DNA of 46,647 nucleotides from an uncultured bacterium (GTDB lineage Bacteria > Actinomycetota > Coriobacteriia > Coriobacteriales > Atopobiaceae), in contig CAJMNO010000019.1 in NCBI GenBank assembly GCA_905214865.1, forward strand, positions 1-46,647. Reading direction: 5' to 3'. A model generated the notes under the pieces. That model was not told the origin of the DNA. It ran no database searches and saw only the letters and a program-made list of their open reading frames with translations. Made by a program: the position numbers and the translations under genes. Of this stretch, positions 11,599-20,001 are shown one piece after another. How positions within the stretch are numbered: the stretch's first letter is position 1; every line of letters starts with the position of its first letter.

Positions 11599-11906
11599 TT
11601 CGTCCTCCTTGCACCAGCAAGCAAAATGCAATAAATATACGCACATTCTAACAAGAAACTGAACGAGTGAACTCACATGACCTTGAACGGCAGCAAGTAG
11701 CCTAACTTGTACGTACCGTCCAAGTTAGAGGGGTCTTCGGCGCCCTCGCGCGGCGCATCGCCCGCACGGCTTGGCACGTCGCCTCGCAACCGTCGACCCA
11801 TGACGTGACGTCATGGGGCTCCTCGCGGGGGATCCCCCGCGCCCCTATACTCGTACGTACCGCGCCAGGCACAACACAGCTCCTCGCCCCTTCGCCCGGG
11901 AGGGCC
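11599..11906. promoter_or_regulatory. Divergent control region and candidate oriT
   Basis: This 308-bp region between the defence operon (minus) and the mobilisation operon (plus) holds no gene but several palindromes. An imperfect 11-bp inverted repeat spans 11702-11728 (CTAACTTGTAC and its near-complement, 10 of 11). A 9+1+9 perfect inverted repeat spans 11798-11816, containing TGACGTGACGTCA. A perfect 18-bp palindrome spans 11824-11841. GTACGTACCG occurs twice (11709-11718 and 11853-11862). A TATACT at 11846-11851 may be the -10 of the mob operon. Being directly upstream of the MobC-like and relaxase genes, this is the most likely place for the origin of transfer. The nick site cannot be fixed from sequence alone. 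Confidence 0.55.
11801..11813. promoter_or_regulatory. Operator-like palindrome TGACGNNNCGTCA upstream of the mob operon
   Basis: TGACGTGACGTCA is a perfect half-site palindrome lying 93 bp before the MobC-like start. Copies sit in front of the main transfer operon at 34332-34344 and 34388-34400. It is a putative shared repressor or activator site; which protein binds it is not known. Confidence 0.6.
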
Positions 11907-12317
11907 ATGGGCAGGTACGACTCCAGGTTCGAGCTCAGGCTCTGCGATGACGACGAGCGGGCGCTGCGCGACGCCGCCGCGCGCTTCGGCATGGGCAGGG
12001 CGGAGCTCGTGCGCACCCTCGTGTGCGCGGCCGCCCAGTCGGACGCCGGAGACGCGGGTCAGGTGCTCGTGGACCCGCGGACCGCCGTGCGCATCGAGCA
12101 CGACGCGCGCTCGCTCGGCTACCTCCTGAACCAGTGCGCGCACGCCCTGAACGGCATCGCCAAGTCTTGCCGGGAGCAGGAAGTGGACTCCGCCGCACTC
12201 GCGGAGGCCCTCGAGGGCGTGAGGTGGGACCTCGCCGCCGTCTCGGAGGAGGCGCGGACCGTCCAGGAGGACCTGGGGCGGCTCGCCGGCAGGCAGGTCC
12301 TGCGGGTTCGACCGTGA
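11907..12317 (+). CDS. MobC-like relaxosome accessory protein
   Basis: The 136-aa protein starts with a ribbon-helix-helix-like segment (RFELRLCDDDERALRDAA, then FGMGRAELVRTLVC), followed by a helical region with YLLNQCAHALNGIAKSC, the pattern seen in bacterial MobC proteins. Those bind oriT and help the relaxase open and nick it. The ATG at 11907 has GGGAGG three to eight bases before it. The frame is open back to 11805, but that part lies over palindromic control DNA. The stop overlaps the GTG start of the relaxase (GTGA), so the two are made together. It may also repress its own operon. Confidence 0.8.
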   Translation: MGRYDSRFELRLCDDDERALRDAAARFGMGRAELVRTLVCAAAQSDAGDAGQVLVDPRTAVRIEHDARSLGYLLNQCAHALNGIAKSCREQEVDSAALAEALEGVRWDLAAVSEEARTVQEDLGRLAGRQVLRVRP

Positions 12318-13516
12318 CGTACCTCAAGGCCATATCCGGGCACACCGGTACGGGCGGAATCAGGCGCTACCTCGAGAGGGATGGACGCGCGCTCACCGTG
12401 GACCTACTGAACCTGGGAGACCCCGCGCTCTGCGAGGACTGGGCGGCGGAGATGGACCGCACGAGGAGGCTCGCGGGCAACGACCGCGCCTGGGGCAGCA
12501 GGCGCGCCCGGACGTTCAAGCACTACGTCGTGTCCCCCTCCCCGGAGGACGACATAGGCCTGGACGCACTCAGGGAGCTCGCCATCGAGTGGGCGCGGCG
12601 GAGCTTCCCCGACCATGAGGTCGCAATCGTCTACCACGACGACAACCAGAACCACGTCCCCCACGCCCACGTTGTCGTCAACAACACCAACCTCGAGACG
12701 GGCCGAAGGCTGCAGGACCCCGACCCCGGCGCCCTGAACGGGTCGCTGCAGGAGGTCTCCCGCGAGCTCGGGCTCTCGCACTTCAGCGGCCGCGTGGACG
12801 GCGGACCCAGGACGGACGACCACACGCAGAGGCGCGCCGAGGGCAGGCAGGAGCGTGGGATCTCGGGGCGCGGAGGCTACTCGTGGGTCACGGACATCCG
12901 CTCGCGCGTCGCCGTCGCCAGGGACACCTCCACGACCGAGCGGGAGTTCCTGCGGGCCCTCGAGGGGCTCGGCGTGGTGGCGAGGCCCGCCAGCGCCAGG
13001 ACGGGCGGCGGCTGGGTCTACCAGCTCGCCGGCATGACGTCACGTCAGGTGTCCGGCACGAGGCTCGGCACCGCCTACACGAGGGAGGGCGTGAGGGCGC
13101 GCATGGCTTCAGCCGCCCTCCCACATCAGGTAGCGTTCGACGCCGTCATTGCCGCGAGGGACGCCGTCGAGGTGCGCGACCTCTCGGAGCTCGCGAGGGT
13201 CGCCTCCGCCGTCGATGTGGTTCGGTCGAGAGGGCTCAGGAGCCTGCACGGCATCGACTCGGCGATCGCGAGGGCGGAGGCGGAGGGGCGCGCCAAGGAC
13301 GAAAGGCTCCTAACGGACGCGCGGCAGTGCTGCGCGGAGCACGGGCTCCTTCCCGAGACGGCACCCCACACCAGCGGAAACGTCAGGCCCTCGAAGCGTC
13401 ACGCAACCAAGCGGCGCTCCAACGTCGCAGGCAGCACGCGTCACGCGGAGAGCGCGGACCAGAGGCAGCGGGAGGTCCGGAGGGACGACCGCGGGGAGAG
13501 GGGTGACTCAAGGTGA
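12314..13516 (+). CDS. MOBP-type relaxase
   Basis: This 400-aa protein nicks the element at oriT and leads the single strand into the recipient. The relaxase domain occupies about residues 1-200. The metal-binding histidine motif reads HVPHAHVVVN, preceded by a conserved His in YHDDNQ, as in PF03432-type relaxases. The likely nucleophilic tyrosine is Y19 in GIRRYL. The C-terminal half is basic and variable and may bind DNA. GTG at 12314 is the start, overlapping the MobC-like stop by four bases, and the next gene again overlaps by four bases, so three genes form one operon. The palindrome TGACGTCACGTCA lies inside the coding sequence at 13035-13047. Confidence 0.92.
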   Translation: MTYLKAISGHTGTGGIRRYLERDGRALTVDLLNLGDPALCEDWAAEMDRTRRLAGNDRAWGSRRARTFKHYVVSPSPEDDIGLDALRELAIEWARRSFPDHEVAIVYHDDNQNHVPHAHVVVNNTNLETGRRLQDPDPGALNGSLQEVSRELGLSHFSGRVDGGPRTDDHTQRRAEGRQERGISGRGGYSWVTDIRSRVAVARDTSTTEREFLRALEGLGVVARPASARTGGGWVYQLAGMTSRQVSGTRLGTAYTREGVRARMASAALPHQVAFDAVIAARDAVEVRDLSELARVASAVDVVRSRGLRSLHGIDSAIARAEAEGRAKDERLLTDARQCCAEHGLLPETAPHTSGNVRPSKRHATKRRSNVAGSTRHAESADQRQREVRRDDRGERGDSR

Positions 13517-14037
13517 GAATCACGGTCTGGTACGAGGACGGCGGCCTCGAGGAGTTCGACACGACGGCTCTCACCACCGCCGGGGCGCTCGGGGCGCCCG
13601 ACGCGATGACCGACGTGGCCGTCCGCCTCGTGGAGGGCGACGGCATGTGGGCCGAGCTCAGCTGGTACGACTCCGCGTGCAGCGGAGGCGGTGACGAGCG
13701 GCTCGCCCCCAGGCGCGCAGGCTGCAGGGCGCACCTGCTCTCGGAGGAGGAGCTCTCCCGCGTGAGGTCGTGCGACGTCGACGGCGCGCGCTGGCTCACG
13801 CGCGTGGGGCCGGACCTCGTCGACGAGCGCAGGCTCTCGGAGCTCCTCGCGCTCCTCTACGAGCCCCCGGTCGAGGGGATGTCCCTCGCGAGGAGGGCCG
13901 TCTGGCTGCTCGGGCACTTCGCGGACGCGGACGACGGCCTCGGCATGGACGGCGCCCTCTCGCTCATGGGCGTGACGCGGGCGAGCTACCAATTCCTGTC
14001 CCGACACGATGCTATCGTCCCAGACGAGGTGGGATAG
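13513..14037 (+). CDS. Hypothetical protein of the mobilisation operon
   Basis: The product has 174 aa and no domain I recognise. It opens with a beta-rich segment (ITVWYEDGGLEEF), contains a middle section resembling a small antiparallel domain (AELSWYDSACSGGGDERLAP), and ends in helices (ARRAVWLLGHFADADDGLGM). There is no membrane segment. The GTG start overlaps the relaxase stop by four bases, which ties it to the relaxase in expression and probably in function. Confidence 0.7.
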   Translation: MRITVWYEDGGLEEFDTTALTTAGALGAPDAMTDVAVRLVEGDGMWAELSWYDSACSGGGDERLAPRRAGCRAHLLSEEELSRVRSCDVDGARWLTRVGPDLVDERRLSELLALLYEPPVEGMSLARRAVWLLGHFADADDGLGMDGALSLMGVTRASYQFLSRHDAIVPDEVG

Positions 14038-14060
14038 CCGTCCGGCAGGAGGGGGCAACC

Positions 14061-14135
14061 ATGGCAAGGAGACTGTTCAGGCTCGTGTTCTCGTTCTTCC
14101 GCTGGCTCTGCAGGGTCGTGCTGTTCTGGGTGTAG
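14061..14135 (+). CDS. 24-aa hydrophobic membrane peptide
   Basis: A 24-codon frame encodes MARRLFRLVFSFFRWLCRVV plus LFWV: a hydrophobic helix dotted with arginines. The start has a strong AGGAGGGGG site five bases upstream, much better than expected by chance. It follows the mob operon by 23 bp and is probably cotranscribed. Size, hydrophobicity and basic residues recall small membrane toxins or modulators, but no family is claimed. It is too short for ordinary gene calling. Confidence 0.55.
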   Translation: MARRLFRLVFSFFRWLCRVVLFWV

Positions 14136-14191
14136 GGACGCCTTGCGATGAGGTCCGTGGCGAATGCCTTAAAGCGGCGCATTGAACCTGG

Positions 14192-15013
14192 CTAGTAGCC
14201 AGCAGGTCGACTTGCCGAGACGCGATGGCAGCGATCGAGCAGCTTGTGGAGGTACGAGATCTCAGTGAGCATGTCGAGGGCATCCTCCTCCCTCACGTCC
14301 CAGCGGATCCTGAGCTCGTGGGCGGTAGTGTTCCTCACCATCGAGATGACGCCCTTCAGAAGCTCTTTCAGTCCGTTCTGCTCGCTCCTCTCGGATTCGG
14401 TCCTCAGGCTGTTGATTGCGATATAGGGGCTCTTGGCGCCGAAAGCCATATCCATGAGCCTCGAGCCATCCTCGTCGAGGCCAGAAAGCTCGCGCACGTG
14501 ATCGCAGAGGCTCTTTGCCGCCTCGTGTACCGCGTGGAAGTAGTCATCGGCGAGGAGCTCCTCGGTGCAGCACGCCATGACCCGCGGATGCGCCGAGCGC
14601 TGCTGCAGCTTTGCCCTGAGGGCATTGGTCCGGCGCTGTACCTCGCTCACGCTAGTTGCCCTGGAGACGGCGTGGAACCTCCCGTCGTCTCTTACTGAAA
14701 CACCTGACAGCATGAGCGTCTGGTTCACCTGAGACATCATCCAACGGTATCTGTCGGGGTCCAGCAGCCCACGAGTGGGATCGAACACGTAATTCAATAT
14801 GCGGGGAACGATGTTGGTCGACTTCGCATGGTTGACTCTCGCGACCACCGCGTTGTGCAGCCGCCTCCACTTCGTGTTCGACGGGTCGGGATCGTCCATG
14901 CCGAGCTCGGACAGCATCATACCTATCTCCGAACCCGTAAGCCCGTTGTCGGTGTCTGCTACAGTCCTGCAGATGCTCTCGACCTGCGCTGTGCTCAGCT
15001 GTGGAAACTTCAT
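14192..15013 (-). CDS. Ymh/TIGR02391 family protein
   Basis: The product has 273 aa. The C-terminal third carries the family signature: a helix with AVHEAAKSLCDHVRELSG, then LDEDGSRLMDMAFG, LRTESERSEQNGLKELLKG and a closing RNTTAHE. Proteins of the TIGR02391/Hypoth_Ymh family are often found beside restriction systems and on mobile elements; their biochemical role is not established, though the RN...HE ending recalls HEPN-type helices. The N-terminal half (about 1-110) looks like an extra DNA- or partner-binding part. The gene converges on the mob operon and is transcribed alone. A defence-related role is plausible but inferred. Confidence 0.8.
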   Translation of the reverse strand: MKFPQLSTAQVESICRTVADTDNGLTGSEIGMMLSELGMDDPDPSNTKWRRLHNAVVARVNHAKSTNIVPRILNYVFDPTRGLLDPDRYRWMMSQVNQTLMLSGVSVRDDGRFHAVSRATSVSEVQRRTNALRAKLQQRSAHPRVMACCTEELLADDYFHAVHEAAKSLCDHVRELSGLDEDGSRLMDMAFGAKSPYIAINSLRTESERSEQNGLKELLKGVISMVRNTTAHELRIRWDVREEDALDMLTEISYLHKLLDRCHRVSASRPAGY

Positions 15014-15231
15014 TCAAGCACACCCCTGCCATTTGCTGCCTTAATGACTACGGACATGACGTCAGAAGCAGAAAAACGCATCGTTACAACGACCGCCTTC
15101 GATGGAGAGCGCCCATGGTCAAACATTCGCCGTCCGCCCTCTTCCTAACCTGGCGTCAACAGTTGAGAAGTTATTCTACAGATTGACAAAGAATGCTGAA
15201 GGCATCTCTTGTGACCTCTAGGAGACGAATC

Positions 15232-16170
15232 ATGCCCAATCATATGCGAACGCCGCTTGTCATAGCCTGCGCCCTGAGCCTGGCGCTGCTGCCTGCCTGT
15301 GGGACGAATCAATCTTCATCGCAGACAAGTGACTCTGGGAACAGTTCGGAGGCGACGAGCAGCTCCTCGACGGAAGACGGCTCGGCCAAGTCCTATGACC
15401 TTTCCAAAGAGGTCAATCACCAGGGCGTGTCCCTGAAGATTGACCCAACGTGGAATGTATACCAGCATGGCGAGGCCGACTGGGGCTTCACCATAGACGA
15501 GGGAAATGACCGCACCTGCCTTGCCACCCTCAGGACGGCGCTGCACGGCCAGACGAAGACCCTGGACTCGGCATGGTCCGAGTACACGAACGCCGGCTCC
15601 TCCCCCATCACGGATAAGACCTGGAGCTCGGACGGGATGGACTACAACCTGGGCTCGTGGACCAACAACGGCGGTTCGCTCAGCATGATGGTCTCTGGCT
15701 ACGACCCCAGCACACAGAAGGGCTTCCTCCTCTGGGTTACGTACAGCCCCGACGCCTGGTCGGACGATGACGCCCGCAGCATGTTCGGCAAACTCGCCGA
15801 CACCATCACATGGGACGCCGACGACACGACGGTTGACTACAAAGACGAGTGGCAGAAGAGCCAAGGCTCAACTACGTCATCCACCACATCGTCCAGCTCC
15901 AGCACGAATGAGGACAGCTCGAGTTCGGAGAATACCGCCAGCGATTCCTATGGGCCGGGAACGCTGAAGGTGGGCGTTGACATCCCAGCAGGCGAGTACA
16001 AGGTGACTTCGACCAGGTCTTCCGGAGATGGATACTGGTGCATCCGGAACTCCTCGGCAGCCGACGCTCAGATCCTGAAGAACGACTCGTTCTCCGGCAG
16101 CTCCTATGTCACGGTCCAGGATGGTCAGTACCTGGAGCTGAGCGGGTGCATCGCCACGCCGGCTCAATAG
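15232..16170 (+). CDS. Secreted lipoprotein with Ser/Thr linker
   Basis: The product has 312 aa. A signal peptide with lipobox LLPAC (about residues 19-23) means it is lipidated on the cysteine and anchored to the outer face of the membrane. A low-complexity Ser/Thr stretch follows, then a globular domain (about 50-205), a second Ser/Thr-rich linker (about 208-240) and a small beta-rich C-terminal domain (GPGTLKVGVDIPAGEYKVTS to YVTVQDGQYLELSGC). The ATG at 15232 is favoured by AGGAG seven bases upstream; ATG at 15244 is an alternative. It could be an immunity or surface-exclusion protein of the element, but nothing in the sequence proves this. It has its own upstream region and is not coupled to neighbours. 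Confidence 0.78.
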   Translation: MPNHMRTPLVIACALSLALLPACGTNQSSSQTSDSGNSSEATSSSSTEDGSAKSYDLSKEVNHQGVSLKIDPTWNVYQHGEADWGFTIDEGNDRTCLATLRTALHGQTKTLDSAWSEYTNAGSSPITDKTWSSDGMDYNLGSWTNNGGSLSMMVSGYDPSTQKGFLLWVTYSPDAWSDDDARSMFGKLADTITWDADDTTVDYKDEWQKSQGSTTSSTTSSSSSTNEDSSSSENTASDSYGPGTLKVGVDIPAGEYKVTSTRSSGDGYWCIRNSSAADAQILKNDSFSGSSYVTVQDGQYLELSGCIATPAQ

Positions 16171-16237
16171 GCGCAAGGCCGCTTAGTGCGAAGAGCGTCA
16201 CCGACACAGCCCCGTCAATAGAACGTGTCCGCGGTGG

Positions 16238-16275
16238 GAAGGCGGGCCAGGGCCTTAAGCTCTGACCCGCCTTGC
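16238..16275 (+). terminator. Hairpin after the lipoprotein gene
   Basis: AAGGCGGG (16239-16246) pairs with CCCGCCTT (16266-16273), and the pairing extends inwards with few mismatches. It lies about 70 bp after the lipoprotein stop. No T-run follows, so it is a moderate candidate. Confidence 0.45.
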
Positions 16276-16454
16276 GTAAGCGAGAGGTATTCGAGTTCCC
16301 GGCGTCCTATTCCGCAAGCTTTTCCCGACTGTCCTGACACCCGCAGGAACCCCCCAAGACGCCCCCGCATCGTCATTTACGAATGGCGCAATATGGCACT
16401 AGCATTTATGGGATGCCCATTGGAATTGTCTGAGACTCGTGGAAGGCGGATGGG

Positions 16455-17288
16455 ATGATCAAAGGATTCTTCAGCAAGGTTTTCGGGCGCAAGGGCTCGG
16501 GCATGGCCAACGACACGAAGACTCTGGTGACAGATGATTCAGGATCAGCCTGGGTGGCGGAGGGGCCCAACGGGGAAACGGTCGATGAGCACGTTGATTC
16601 CGGCGCCAGCTCAGAGCCGCTTCCAGCACCGAAACAGCCAGCGCAGGTGGCAGAGCCCGACTTCAGCCCAATGGTTGACGAGATGAGGATTCCCGTGCTC
16701 AACCTCGATGGCACGACGAGCTACGTGACGTACTTCGACGTCATCGATGATGACAAGCTGGCGTATGTGACAGCCGACGGCAAGACGTACCACACGCGTG
16801 CGGGGTGCTACAGGAACTGGTCGCCTAGTTACCGGAGCACATTCTCGGGCTGGAAGGTCATCAGGGTCGCCGACGCGGAGGCGCAGGGGATGCACATGTG
16901 CAGCTACTGTCAGGACATGGAGTACCTGTCCATGAATCCCGACGCGACGACGCTGGGGTACTTCGAACCGGAGTCGCTCGACCCCGCAGTGGTGTTCGGC
17001 AGGAGGGGCAAGCCAGGAATGGTTTTCACCGCGACGATACGCAACCGCGACATCAAGGCCGAGGACTTCTCAAAGGACGACGAGATTCGTGTGGCAGGGG
17101 GCAACGCCCCTGGCGAGGGAAGTCTCTACAAGGACGGCCTTCTGCTGTGCAACGCCCCGGCGAAGCTCAGGACCTTCGAGATCGTGCATGACGACGCGCC
17201 CCTGGAGATGCACGTGTTGGAAGCCCACACGACCCCCAAGGGATTCGTGAGCCTGCGCATCGCCGTGTACGAGAGGCAATCCGAGTAG
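16455..17288 (+). CDS. Hypothetical protein with Ada-like His/Cys segment
   Basis: The product has 277 aa. A short basic start (MIKGFFSKVFGRKGSG) leads into a disordered, acidic stretch to about residue 70. The middle (about 95-165) has TADGKTYHTRAGCYRNW and then MCSYCQDM, a spacing of His and Cys residues like the small metal-binding modules found at the ends of many actinobacterial cell-surface or nuclease proteins. The last 100 residues are beta-rich (VFTATIRNRDIKAEDFSKDD; VSLRIAVYERQ). No signal peptide or membrane helix. It follows the lipoprotein on the same strand with a 284-bp gap, so probably has its own promoter. Function unknown. Confidence 0.68.
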   Translation: MIKGFFSKVFGRKGSGMANDTKTLVTDDSGSAWVAEGPNGETVDEHVDSGASSEPLPAPKQPAQVAEPDFSPMVDEMRIPVLNLDGTTSYVTYFDVIDDDKLAYVTADGKTYHTRAGCYRNWSPSYRSTFSGWKVIRVADAEAQGMHMCSYCQDMEYLSMNPDATTLGYFEPESLDPAVVFGRRGKPGMVFTATIRNRDIKAEDFSKDDEIRVAGGNAPGEGSLYKDGLLLCNAPAKLRTFEIVHDDAPLEMHVLEAHTTPKGFVSLRIAVYERQSE

Positions 17289-17455
17289 TCGCGACCACAC
17301 CGGCAAAAGGTTGCAGAGGCGGTCTCACCCGTTGAACTGCCTAACACCAATCCTGACGCTATTGACACTATTTGATGTTCTCAGGCTATGGGGAGCTACG
17401 ACTTACCGTGAGGGATGGCCCTAGCGAATGGGCCATTGCTCTCGTTTGCTCTTAA

Positions 17456-17492
17456 GTGAGCCTGCGCTGTCTGTAAAACAGCGCAGGCAACA
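17456..17492. terminator. Hairpin between converging genes
   Basis: A perfect 11-bp stem (17460-17470 with 17478-17488) with a 7-nt loop lies between the plus-strand His/Cys protein gene and the minus-strand Schlafen-like gene. It could stop transcripts from both sides. There is no clear T-run. Confidence 0.5.
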
Positions 17493-17541
17493 TCCAATTA
17501 GCGCCAATACACCACCAAATCAGGCATTCAGGCGGGATCAA

Positions 17542-18768
17542 TCACCAATCGGTCGTTGTTCTGATTGGAACGTATTCCGGATGCTTGACCTTACGATACT
17601 CGTCAAGCATTCCCCTAAGCACTTGTGCCTGCTTTATCTGCTTCTCGAAGTGCTCGGGAGCATAGTTGTCCGGAAGGTCTGGTACATACGGCTTCTTGGC
17701 ATTCGCGAAGCGTTTCTCGAACTCGCCCCTGTTCTCTTGGACGAACTGCTCAAAATCCTGGCGACAGTTTTCGTCTGGGAACACCAGGACCATGTCGAGG
17801 AGCCTTCGCCGAGCAGCCCTTGCCTCGCTTGAATCCTCGTCGTAGAGGAAGAGGTGGAGTCTCCACCCGAGTGAGTCCTCGTTGAAGTAGCAGTAGGAGA
17901 CGTCAGCGTCGATTCCCGTAGACCCCCACCAGAACATGAAGCTCCATTCCGGTACCGGGCTTGAGTACCTGCCACCGTCAAGGACAACCAAGAGGTCGTC
18001 GTAGATCTGGGTGCCGTAGTACTTTATTTCAGCGCGTTTGAAGTGTGGAGCCGGGTCGCACTGGTTGAGCATGTAGTACTCCGGAGAGTCGCGGTCCTCC
18101 TCCCATTCCTGCTCGATCGTGTATTCGGGGGAGAACTTGTAGTACCTCTTCTGCGTATCGTAAACCTGGGACTCTGGCACCCAGTTCTCCCTGTCGCGTA
18201 GGAGGGCTGGTAGCCTGTCGATGGGCGCCTGGTCCAGCCCGAACCTGTGGGACCACAGACGTTCCACCTCGTCTCTGGTAGCCGACCCGTCAACGGGGGT
18301 GTTGGTGTTGTTCCTACGTGTGTATATCGCATTCGCACGGAGCTTCCCCTGCCCCTTTTCGAGGTAGTACGGGACGTCGTCCCTGTCTTGGATGATCGTC
18401 ACGACGTCGACCGTCGCCCTGTCGAGGTCCAGGGGCACGACGACCACCTGCGGCCTGCGGGACCCTGCCCAGGGGACCTTCCCGAGCCAGTCGGTCAGAT
18501 CCTCGGTCGAGCGACGGTTTGGGTCTTCGCGGACGTCGCGGGCTTTGTAGCCGTTCTCCTCGTCGATTCCTATGACGAGGTACGCTGTGTGCCAATCGAG
18601 GTTGTTCGCGAGGCAGATTATGTCGCGAAGGAGCTCGAACCTTTCATGATGCCATTCCCTCTTGAAGTCCCAGTAGGTCCATTCCTGGTGCATGGCCACG
18701 AGCTCGGGCACCTCTTGGGCGACCCTCGCCCGTAGGTCTGTCATACGTAGCCCATCGTGTTCCGCCAT
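17542..18768 (-). CDS. Schlafen AlbA_2 domain protein
   Basis: The product has 408 aa. Its N-terminal part (about 25-185) is an AlbA_2 (Schlafen-type) domain: the entry motif EWTYWDFKREWH, then RDIICLANN and AYLVIGIDEENGY, where the Glu/Lys and Gly-rich turn match the family's nucleotide- or nucleic-acid-binding site. The rest (about 190-408) is beta-rich and then helical, rich in Trp and Tyr, without a family I can name. AlbA_2 proteins on mobile elements are often regulators or defence factors, but the activity here is unknown. It is a single gene between two converging or separate units. Confidence 0.82.
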   Translation of the reverse strand: MAEHDGLRMTDLRARVAQEVPELVAMHQEWTYWDFKREWHHERFELLRDIICLANNLDWHTAYLVIGIDEENGYKARDVREDPNRRSTEDLTDWLGKVPWAGSRRPQVVVVPLDLDRATVDVVTIIQDRDDVPYYLEKGQGKLRANAIYTRRNNTNTPVDGSATRDEVERLWSHRFGLDQAPIDRLPALLRDRENWVPESQVYDTQKRYYKFSPEYTIEQEWEEDRDSPEYYMLNQCDPAPHFKRAEIKYYGTQIYDDLLVVLDGGRYSSPVPEWSFMFWWGSTGIDADVSYCYFNEDSLGWRLHLFLYDEDSSEARAARRRLLDMVLVFPDENCRQDFEQFVQENRGEFEKRFANAKKPYVPDLPDNYAPEHFEKQIKQAQVLRGMLDEYRKVKHPEYVPIRTTTDW

Positions 18769-18845
18769 GCCGCCTCACCTCAAATCGTCAGGGTCCCTGC
18801 TGCCATTCAGCATTGTATCGGGTAACACGGGACAAGAAACGTTCG

Positions 18846-19943
18846 CTACACACCCCTGAGCTCCCATCTCGTTCGACCTGGGTCAGGCTTCCTCCCCAGC
18901 TTTGATACCTCAGTGGCAGACACCGCCCGTGCGGACAGTGGCGCTTCATCGAGCCAGTTCGTCCTTTCGAAATTGATTCTCGAGGCCACCAGCCTCTCCC
19001 TCCTGTCCGTGACGAAGTCCGCGGCCTTGGACGCCTGGGTGGCGGCCTTGGCGAGCGCGGACGGGTCGTCTCGGATTGCGGTGAGCCAGCTCTGCAGGTA
19101 GGCGGCGTGGTTCTCGAGGAACGTCCTGTCCATGTCGGCGTTGGCGTAGGCGCCCATGTCCAGGTCCGCGTCCGCCGCGGCGAAGGCGGAGCCCAGCTCC
19201 GCCACGAGCTCCTCGCGGGCGTATCCCTCCTCCGACCGCTCGACCTCGCGGCCGACCTCGCGCGCCGTCGAGTGGCACATCTCGTGCAGCAGCGTGCGCG
19301 CGAAGGCGTCCATCGAGGTGAACTGCGAACGGAGCGGGAGCGTGATCGTGTCGGTCGAGGGGCGATAGTACGCCTCGTCTACGCGCTCTTCGCGGACCGG
19401 GCACCTCGACGACTCGATGAGCTCGTCCGCCACGCGCTCCACCTCGGCGTTCTCCGGGGCGTGCGCGCTCGGGTCGTAGGGCTCGATCCCCTCCACCTGG
19501 GAGGCGTTGAACACGTGGTGGAGCCTCCCGCGGAGGAAGGCGTCCTTGAGCGCCTCCTCGGGGAGTCTCCCCGTGCGGACGAGCTGCTCGGCCCTCTGGA
19601 GGGTGACGGCGCCGGAGCCCGGGACGCGCACGTACCAGCTCCAGAACTCCACCGTCGCCGGCGAGCGGGCGCCCCTCGCCACGTGCCAGCCGGCATCCCT
19701 CGCCTGGTTGAACGTGCACCACCTGGGGTCGTCGAAGCCGCCCCTGCGCATCGCCGCCGCGAGCGAGAGCCTGTTCATTCCTCGGTAGGTCCTTCCCGTG
19801 GCGGCGTTCACGGGCGACCAGCACCCCTTCCACTCCGCCGCCCAGGCGAGCCCGCCTCGCTCCATCGCGGCGGAGATCTCCTCGACGACCTGGCGCCTCG
19901 CCTCGGCGATCGCCTCCCGGCTGCCCCCTGCGTCCCTTGCCAT
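18846..19943 (-). CDS. ArdC-type antirestriction protein
   Basis: The product has 365 aa. The N-terminal ArdC domain (about 10-135), which binds single-stranded DNA in studied members, has CWSPVNAATGRTYRGMN and FNQARDAGWHVARGA. The C-terminal zincin-like metallopeptidase domain (about 140-310) holds the HEMCH zinc site (220-224) and further acidic residues downstream. ArdC proteins protect incoming conjugative DNA against the recipient's restriction enzymes. The gene is the last one of the long minus-strand transfer operon, 58 bp after the 40-aa membrane protein. Its presence on the same element as a restriction-like system is notable. Confidence 0.88.
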   Translation of the reverse strand: MARDAGGSREAIAEARRQVVEEISAAMERGGLAWAAEWKGCWSPVNAATGRTYRGMNRLSLAAAMRRGGFDDPRWCTFNQARDAGWHVARGARSPATVEFWSWYVRVPGSGAVTLQRAEQLVRTGRLPEEALKDAFLRGRLHHVFNASQVEGIEPYDPSAHAPENAEVERVADELIESSRCPVREERVDEAYYRPSTDTITLPLRSQFTSMDAFARTLLHEMCHSTAREVGREVERSEEGYAREELVAELGSAFAAADADLDMGAYANADMDRTFLENHAAYLQSWLTAIRDDPSALAKAATQASKAADFVTDRRERLVASRINFERTNWLDEAPLSARAVSATEVSKLGRKPDPGRTRWELRGV

Positions 19944-20001
19944 GCGAATCCCCCTGTCACGGTGGCAGGGCGGCCCCGTGGGACCGCCCTGCGCGCCTCG
20001 C

